Below are positions 27,085 to 32,047 of a stretch of 32,047 nucleotides of DNA, piece by piece (the stretch's first letter is position 1; each line of letters begins with the position of its first letter). This DNA is from Candidatus Hydrogenedentota bacterium (lineage in GTDB: Bacteria; Hydrogenedentota; Hydrogenedentia; Hydrogenedentales; SLHB01). The DNA is taken from NCBI GenBank assembly GCA_903925285.1, contig CAIYET010000069.1, positions 1 to 32,047 on the forward strand, read 5' to 3'. The notes beneath the pieces are model-generated. The model was not told the origin of the DNA. It made no database searches and was given only the letters and a program-made list of their open reading frames with translations. A program made the position numbers and the translations under genes.

Positions 27085-28035
27085 TCACAATTTCGATGCG
27101 TATTTCCGGAGGGCTTCGGGAAGTTTGTCGTACGTTTCCGACGCGGCAGGCACGAGGGACGGCTGGCCGTTCTTTTCCATGATCGCCAGACCCTTACCTT
27201 TTTCGAGCAGGAAAGCGACGAAGGCCAGCGCGGCCTTCGGGTTCGGCGCGTTCTTCGGGATCGTAACGCCGTAGACCATCGGTTCGCCACGTTGCGTCAT
27301 CATCTCGCCAGGCTTCGTGCCCGATACCTCGACCGACGCCGTCTTGTACAGTGCCGCGAACTTCGCATCTTTGAGGTTGATTTCGTTGGGCAACGCGAGC
27401 CATTTCAAACCGTGCTGGCTGGCCACGGAACGATACAGGAAGACGTAATCGATCGTTTTCGTTTCGAGCAGGGCGAGGAGATCCGTCTCCTTTGGCCGCA
27501 TGTAACGGAGGTCCTTTTTCAAGAACTTTTCCGCGAGACCCGGCTGCTTATAGAAGTCCTCGGCGAGTTTCATCGTAAGAACGGCGCGATAGCCGCACGG
27601 ATCCGCGTTCGGGTCGGCGCGCGCAAAAGCTACATCGTCGCGCAGGAGGATCTCGTGCCAATTCTTATCCGTGATTTCCTTCGCATACTTGCTGGCCTCG
27701 GTGTAGACGATGGCCATTTCATTCCCGGCGAATTTGATGTTCCATTCCGCGAATTTCGGGATCAACAGCGTGTCGATGACCGCGTAGTCCGCCGACGCCA
27801 TCACGTCGCACGGCTTACCCAGATCGCTGATCTTGCGCGCACATTCGCGGCTTCCGGCCGCTTCGGACAATACGCGCACGCCCGGATATTCCTTATTGAA
27901 GGCCGCCGTAATTTCCTTAATCGGCACGCTCAGGCTCCCGGCATGGAACACGGTCAAGTCGCCCGAAACGTCGTCTGCCGCCAATACTGCGCCTGTACTC
28001 ATACAAAGGATAACAACAAGCAAAGTGGTCCTCAT
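27085..28035 (-). CDS. wtpA: Tungstate/molybdate substrate-binding protein, WtpA type
   Basis: DLTVFHAGSLSVPIKEITAAFNKEYPGVRVLSEAAGSRECARKISDLGKPCDVMASADYAVIDTLLIPKFAEWNIKFAGNEMAIVYTEASKY...RADPNADPCGYRAVLTMKLAE; start MRTTLLVV at 28035. Confidence 0.93.
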   Translation of the reverse strand: MRTTLLVVILCMSTGAVLAADDVSGDLTVFHAGSLSVPIKEITAAFNKEYPGVRVLSEAAGSRECARKISDLGKPCDVMASADYAVIDTLLIPKFAEWNIKFAGNEMAIVYTEASKYAKEITDKNWHEILLRDDVAFARADPNADPCGYRAVLTMKLAEDFYKQPGLAEKFLKKDLRYMRPKETDLLALLETKTIDYVFLYRSVASQHGLKWLALPNEINLKDAKFAALYKTASVEVSGTKPGEMMTQRGEPMVYGVTIPKNAPNPKAALAFVAFLLEKGKGLAIMEKNGQPSLVPAASETYDKLPEALRKYASKL

Positions 28036-28400
28036 TTCAACGTCCTTTCCGCCCAAGAGGCAAATGCCTTATCCACCGCCTTCGCGACCCGCTCGTGAAA
28101 GCGTTCATACTCCTTTAGCCACTTCCGGCCCGTGTCCGTCAGTAGCGTCTCGCCGCCGTCGCTTCCGCCGCGCCGCCGTTCGAGAAACGTGACGCCCAGC
28201 GCCTTCTCCGCATTGCGCAGATCGCCCCAAGCCTTTCGGTAACTGATGCCGAGAGCATCCGCCGCCGCACGCAACGACCCTTCCCGCTGGATCGCTTCGA
28301 GCAAACGCCATTTACCGCCGCCGAAGACCTCCTTCGGGTCGTCCCCACGCAGCCACAGCTTGAACCCTGGACAAAAAAGTTTCGGACGGCGCGCGATCAT
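28032..28400 (-). CDS. ModE N-terminal-domain-like transcriptional regulator (no molybdate-binding domain)
   Basis: FKLWLRGDDPKEVFGGGKWRLLEAIQREGSLRAAADALGISYRKAWGDLRNAEKALGVTFLERRRGGSDGGETLLTDTGRKWLKEY; overlaps wtpA start by ATGA. Confidence 0.9.
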   Translation of the reverse strand: MIARRPKLFCPGFKLWLRGDDPKEVFGGGKWRLLEAIQREGSLRAAADALGISYRKAWGDLRNAEKALGVTFLERRRGGSDGGETLLTDTGRKWLKEYERFHERVAKAVDKAFASWAERTLK

Positions 28401-28588
28401 TTGAAACAGCCGAGCTGGCAACTGGCGATTCTGACCTTTTCGTCATTGCACGCCTGACCGACCGCGCTCAACGTTTCGCCGAGTTGTTCGGCGATCTTGA
28501 AGGCCTGCGCACAAGGCAGAATCATCCGCCCATCCCGCTCGACCGCCGCTTGCCGGACGGCTTCCCGCAACGCCTGTGATGGTTCCAT
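28397..28588 (-). CDS. Small (63 aa) protein with CQLGCF C-terminal motif
   Basis: MEPSQALREAVRQAAVERDGRMILPCAQAFKIAEQLGETLSAVGQACNDEKVRIASCQLGCFK; stop overlaps the ModE-like start (ATGA). Confidence 0.75.
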   Translation of the reverse strand: MEPSQALREAVRQAAVERDGRMILPCAQAFKIAEQLGETLSAVGQACNDEKVRIASCQLGCFK

Positions 28589-28599
28589 TGTGGCTCTCC

Positions 28600-28623
28600 C
28601 GTTATGTACACGCCAACATATCG
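28600..28623. promoter_or_regulatory. Candidate ModE operator
   Basis: CGTTATGT-ACACGCCA-ACATATCG, 7/8 inverted repeat, 12 bp upstream of the first ATG of the Mo/W operon. Confidence 0.65.
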
Positions 28624-28852
28624 AAGGCGATTCTAACACATAGCGCGCGGGGCTTTCACAAATGGCGCCAAGAAGCGCAATCGTTGTATTTTTAGTACGC
28701 AAAAACAGGCTGAATAGGGGTTTTCCGACAGCGCTGATTCATTCTTCGTCCTTAACTTGAAACCTGTACGGCGTAGTGGTACCATCCTTCTTACATTCCT
28801 TACAGCATCAAGCCTCCGGTCTGGAGCAACGGTTTTCCTGCGGACATATGAG

Positions 28853-30847
28853 ATGGATGACGCTAGTAGACCTTCGCTGGTCCAACGCCTGCGAAGGGTC
28901 ATTATAGGCGGTGCGCGCGATCCGAACGATCCCGCGATGTTTCACAAGCTGTCGCTGATCGCGGTTTTTGCGTGGGTTGGCCTTGGCGCAGACGGTCTTT
29001 CTTCGTCATGCTATGGTCCACCGGAAGCCTTTCTGGCGTTGGGTAAATATCCGTATCTGGCGATATTCGTAGCGTTTGCGAGCGCATTTACCGTCATCAT
29101 CGTCAGCGTTTGCTACGCGCAGATCATCGAACTGTTTCCAAGCGGCGGCGGCGGTTACGTGGTGGCCAGCCAATTGCTTAGTCCGAAACTCGGCATGCTT
29201 TCGGGCTGTGCACTGCTCATCGATTACACGCTGACAATTGCCCTTTCGGTCGCGAGCGGCACGGATGCTATTTTCAGTTTTCTTCCCTTGGAGTGGCACG
29301 GGTATAAGATTTGGATGGCGATCCTCGGCGTGTTATTGCTGACTGCTCTGAACATGCGGGGCGTGAAGGAATCGGTCGTTCCGTTGCTGCCGGTGTTCAT
29401 GATCTTCATTTTACTGCATGTGTTTGCCATCGTGTATGCGCTGGTCAGCCATGCGGGCGAATTGGGCAACCTGGCGGGCAACACTGCGAATCAGGTCAAG
29501 GGTGCGAGCGCCGAATTTGGCATCTTCGGCATGTTGCTGCTCATCTTGCGCGCGTATAGCATGGGGGCCGGCACCTACACGGGTATCGAGGCCGTCAGCA
29601 ACGGTTTGCCCATGCTGCGCGAGCCTCGCGAGAAGACCGGCAAGCGAACCATGCTCTATATGGCGTCCTCGCTGGTGTTTGCGGTGGTCGGTCTGATGCT
29701 GGCGTACATATTGTGCGGCGCACAGTTCGCAGAGGGCAAGACGTTGAACGCCGTAATGCTCGAATCGCTGACCGACGGTTGGAACGAAAGGTTTGGCTAC
29801 ATCTTCGTGCTCGTGACGCTGGTATCGGAGGCAGCCATCCTCTTCGTTGCGGCGCAGACGGGCTTCTTGGGCGGTCCGCGCGTGCTTGCCAATATGGCGC
29901 TCGACCGCTGGTTTCCGAACCGTTTCGCGATGCTCAGCGACCGTCTCGTAACGCAGAATGGCGTTGTGCTGATGGGCGGCGCCGCCGTGTGCGTGATGGT
30001 CTTTGCGGGCGGCAACGTGCAGTATCTCGTGGTCCTTTATAGTATCACCGTTTTCATCACGTTCGTGCTGGCGCAACTGGGCATGGTGCGACACTGGTGG
30101 CAGCAACGCGGAAGCAGCCAAGCATGGATTAAAGGTATCGCCATCAACGGGACGGGCCTCGTGCTGACCATCTTTATTCTCATTTCCATGACGGTCATAA
30201 AGTTCAAGGATGGGGGCTGGATCACGTTGCTGGTCACGGGCTGCCTCGTCGCGCTGGCGCTGACCATCCGACGCCATTACGACAAGACGCGGCGTATGCT
30301 CGGCCGTTTGGACAGCCTCGTCGAGGTGTCCACTGTCGAGCGGGAAGTGACTAACGGCACGACGCCCGCTCGGGAACCCGCCTACGACTCCGAAGCCAAG
30401 ACGGCGGTCATTCTCGTGAACGGGTTCAACGGACTGGGACTCCACACCCTGTTCAGCGTAATCCAGTTGTTCGGCGCGAGTTTCCGCAATTTCGCATTCA
30501 TTCAGGTCGGCTTGGTGGACGCGGGTAATTTCAAAGGTACGGCCGAACTGGGGCGGCTTCAGGAACACATCGAAGAGGAATTGGACCGCTATGTGCGGTA
30601 TATGAAGAAAGAAGGGTTCTACGCGGACAGTTTCTGTGCGCTCGGCACGGATATCGTCGAGGAAATCGCCGCGCTTGTGCCCAAGATCCAGGAACGTTTT
30701 CCGCGAGCCGTGTTCTTCGGCGGGCAACTCGTGTTTCCCGAAGAGACGGCTTTTACCCGCTTGTTGCACAATTACATCGTGTTTGCCGTGCAACGACGTC
30801 TTTACGGACGCGGCATTCCTTTCGTGATTCTACCGATACGTATCTGA
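28853..30847 (+). CDS. APC-superfamily transporter with C-terminal cytosolic domain
   Basis: MFHKLSLIAVFAWVGLGADGLSSSCYGPPEAFLALG; many TM segments; AYSMGAGTYTGIEAVSNGLPMLREPREKTGKRTMLYMASSLVF; start MDDASRPSLVQRL at 28853. Confidence 0.85.
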   Translation: MDDASRPSLVQRLRRVIIGGARDPNDPAMFHKLSLIAVFAWVGLGADGLSSSCYGPPEAFLALGKYPYLAIFVAFASAFTVIIVSVCYAQIIELFPSGGGGYVVASQLLSPKLGMLSGCALLIDYTLTIALSVASGTDAIFSFLPLEWHGYKIWMAILGVLLLTALNMRGVKESVVPLLPVFMIFILLHVFAIVYALVSHAGELGNLAGNTANQVKGASAEFGIFGMLLLILRAYSMGAGTYTGIEAVSNGLPMLREPREKTGKRTMLYMASSLVFAVVGLMLAYILCGAQFAEGKTLNAVMLESLTDGWNERFGYIFVLVTLVSEAAILFVAAQTGFLGGPRVLANMALDRWFPNRFAMLSDRLVTQNGVVLMGGAAVCVMVFAGGNVQYLVVLYSITVFITFVLAQLGMVRHWWQQRGSSQAWIKGIAINGTGLVLTIFILISMTVIKFKDGGWITLLVTGCLVALALTIRRHYDKTRRMLGRLDSLVEVSTVEREVTNGTTPAREPAYDSEAKTAVILVNGFNGLGLHTLFSVIQLFGASFRNFAFIQVGLVDAGNFKGTAELGRLQEHIEEELDRYVRYMKKEGFYADSFCALGTDIVEEIAALVPKIQERFPRAVFFGGQLVFPEETAFTRLLHNYIVFAVQRRLYGRGIPFVILPIRI

Positions 30848-30867
30848 CGGAATCTGTTCTAAGGAAA

Positions 30868-32047
30868 ATGGACACCGAAAAGAAACCCTCCATTCTCGGA
30901 CGTGTACGCCGACTGATTATCGGCGCAGCGCGCGACCCGCACGATCCGGACATGTTTCACAAGCTGTCGCTGATAGCCTTCTTCGCATGGGTCGGCCTCG
31001 GCGCGGACGGCTTGTCTTCTTCGTGCTACGGCCCGTCGGAAGTATTTCTGGTGTTGAGAGAAAACCCCCACCTCTCCGTGCTGGTGGCGCTTGCCACGGC
31101 ATTCACGATCATCATTGTCAGCACGGCCTATTCGCAGATCATCGAGTTGTTTCCGACGGGCGGCGGCGGTTACGTAGTCGCCAGCCACCTGATCTCGCCC
31201 ACCGTGGGCATGGTCTCCGGTTGCGCATTGCTGATCGACTACGTGTTGACGATCTCGCTGTCGATATCGAGCGGCGCGGATGCCATCTTCAGTTTCCTGC
31301 CGCCAAGTTGGATGCCGGCGCGATACTGGTTCGCGGTGGTAGGTGTGCTGCTGCTGACCGCGATGAACATGCGCGGCGTAAAGGAATCCGTCCTGCCGCT
31401 GATCCCGATATTCCTCTTCTTCGTAGCCTCGCATGTCTTTGCGATTGCCTACGCATTCTTCGCCAATGCGGGACATGTGGTTGACATTCCGCAGCAGACA
31501 TGGAGCGAGGCTCACACGGTTGCTTCACAGACGGGCCTGTTCGGCTTGTTGTTCGTGATTATGCACGCCTACAGCATGGGCGCCGGCACCTACACCGGAA
31601 TCGAGGCCGTCAGCAACGGCTTGCCCATCCTGCGCGATCCGAAGGTGCGCACCGGCAAACGAACGATGCTGTATATGGCGGGATCGCTGATTTTCATGGT
31701 CATCGGCCTCATGTTCGCGTATATTCTGACCGGCGCCACGTTTGTGGAAGGCAAGACGCTCAATGCCGTGATGCTCGAACGCATCAGCGCCGCATGGAAT
31801 CCCCATGTGGGGCACACATTCGTCTGGCTGACGCTGTTTTCAGAAGGCGCTATCCTGCTCGTAGCCGCCCAGACCGGTTTCCTCGATGGCCCGCGCGTGC
31901 TGTCCAACATGGCCCTCGACCGCTGGTTTCCGAACCGATTTGCAATGTTGAGCGACCGGCTCGTCACCCAGAACGGCGTCTTGCTCATGGGCGGCGCTGC
32001 GATGGCCGCCATCATGTTGTCCAATGCCTCGGTCGGGTACCTCATGG
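30868..32047 (+). CDS. APC-superfamily transporter, tandem paralog (truncated by window edge)
   Basis: Absent from the ORF track. Read from ATG 30868: MDTEKKPSILGRVRRLIIGAARDPHDPDMFHKLSLIAFFAWVGLGADGLSSSCYGPSEVFLVLRENPHLSVLVALATAF..., open to the right edge. Confidence 0.88.
   Translation, partial: MDTEKKPSILGRVRRLIIGAARDPHDPDMFHKLSLIAFFAWVGLGADGLSSSCYGPSEVFLVLRENPHLSVLVALATAFTIIIVSTAYSQIIELFPTGGGGYVVASHLISPTVGMVSGCALLIDYVLTISLSISSGADAIFSFLPPSWMPARYWFAVVGVLLLTAMNMRGVKESVLPLIPIFLFFVASHVFAIAYAFFANAGHVVDIPQQTWSEAHTVASQTGLFGLLFVIMHAYSMGAGTYTGIEAVSNGLPILRDPKVRTGKRTMLYMAGSLIFMVIGLMFAYILTGATFVEGKTLNAVMLERISAAWNPHVGHTFVWLTLFSEGAILLVAAQTGFLDGPRVLSNMALDRWFPNRFAMLSDRLVTQNGVLLMGGAAMAAIMLSNASVGYLM

Noticed and set aside
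29411-30793. 460-aa minus-strand ORF
   Set aside because: Antisense to the APC transporter; composition typical of GC-driven shadow ORFs.
1-32047. tRNA, rRNA, integrase or prophage genes
   Set aside because: None recognised by eye; a tRNA/Rfam scan would be needed to exclude small RNAs.

Overview
The window reads as a bacterial chromosome segment. Its gene content (DUF1559-type prepilin-like protein, Ig-containing sulfatase-family proteins, heptamer repeats) suggests a Hydrogenedentota/PVC-like lineage, but that is inference only. The left third (1-10 kb) holds a Gfo/Idh/MocA oxidoreductase, a GH36-like alpha-galactosidase, a SIS-like protein, a fused CoA-transferase and an Nramp-UspA fusion. 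The centre (10-16 kb) holds two tandem sulfatase-family genes and a ferredoxin plus aldehyde:ferredoxin oxidoreductase (AOR) pair. An SMC/Rad50-like ATPase sits on the opposite strand. From 18.9 to 28.6 kb there is a molybdenum/tungsten island on the minus strand: small CQLGCF protein, ModE-like regulator, WtpA, WtpB, WtpC, MobB-like NTPase, MoeA, MoaA, MoaC, then a prepilin-like protein, a SUOX-domain protein and a MOSC-MogA fusion. The right edge has two tandem APC-type transporters, the second truncated. The most interesting signals are: (i) a 39-bp exact duplication that encodes the moeA 3' end in one frame and the moaA 5' end in another, flanking a hairpin repeat insertion, which suggests a split ancestral gene overlap; (ii) a ModE-operator-like palindrome 12 bp upstream of the first gene of the Mo/W operon; (iii) a 215-bp REPIN-like inverted repeat between wtpA and wtpB; (iv) a dispersed family of heptamer-armed hairpin elements; (v) sulfatase-family paralogs with Thr at the formylglycine position. 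No homology search was run; family calls come from motif recognition.
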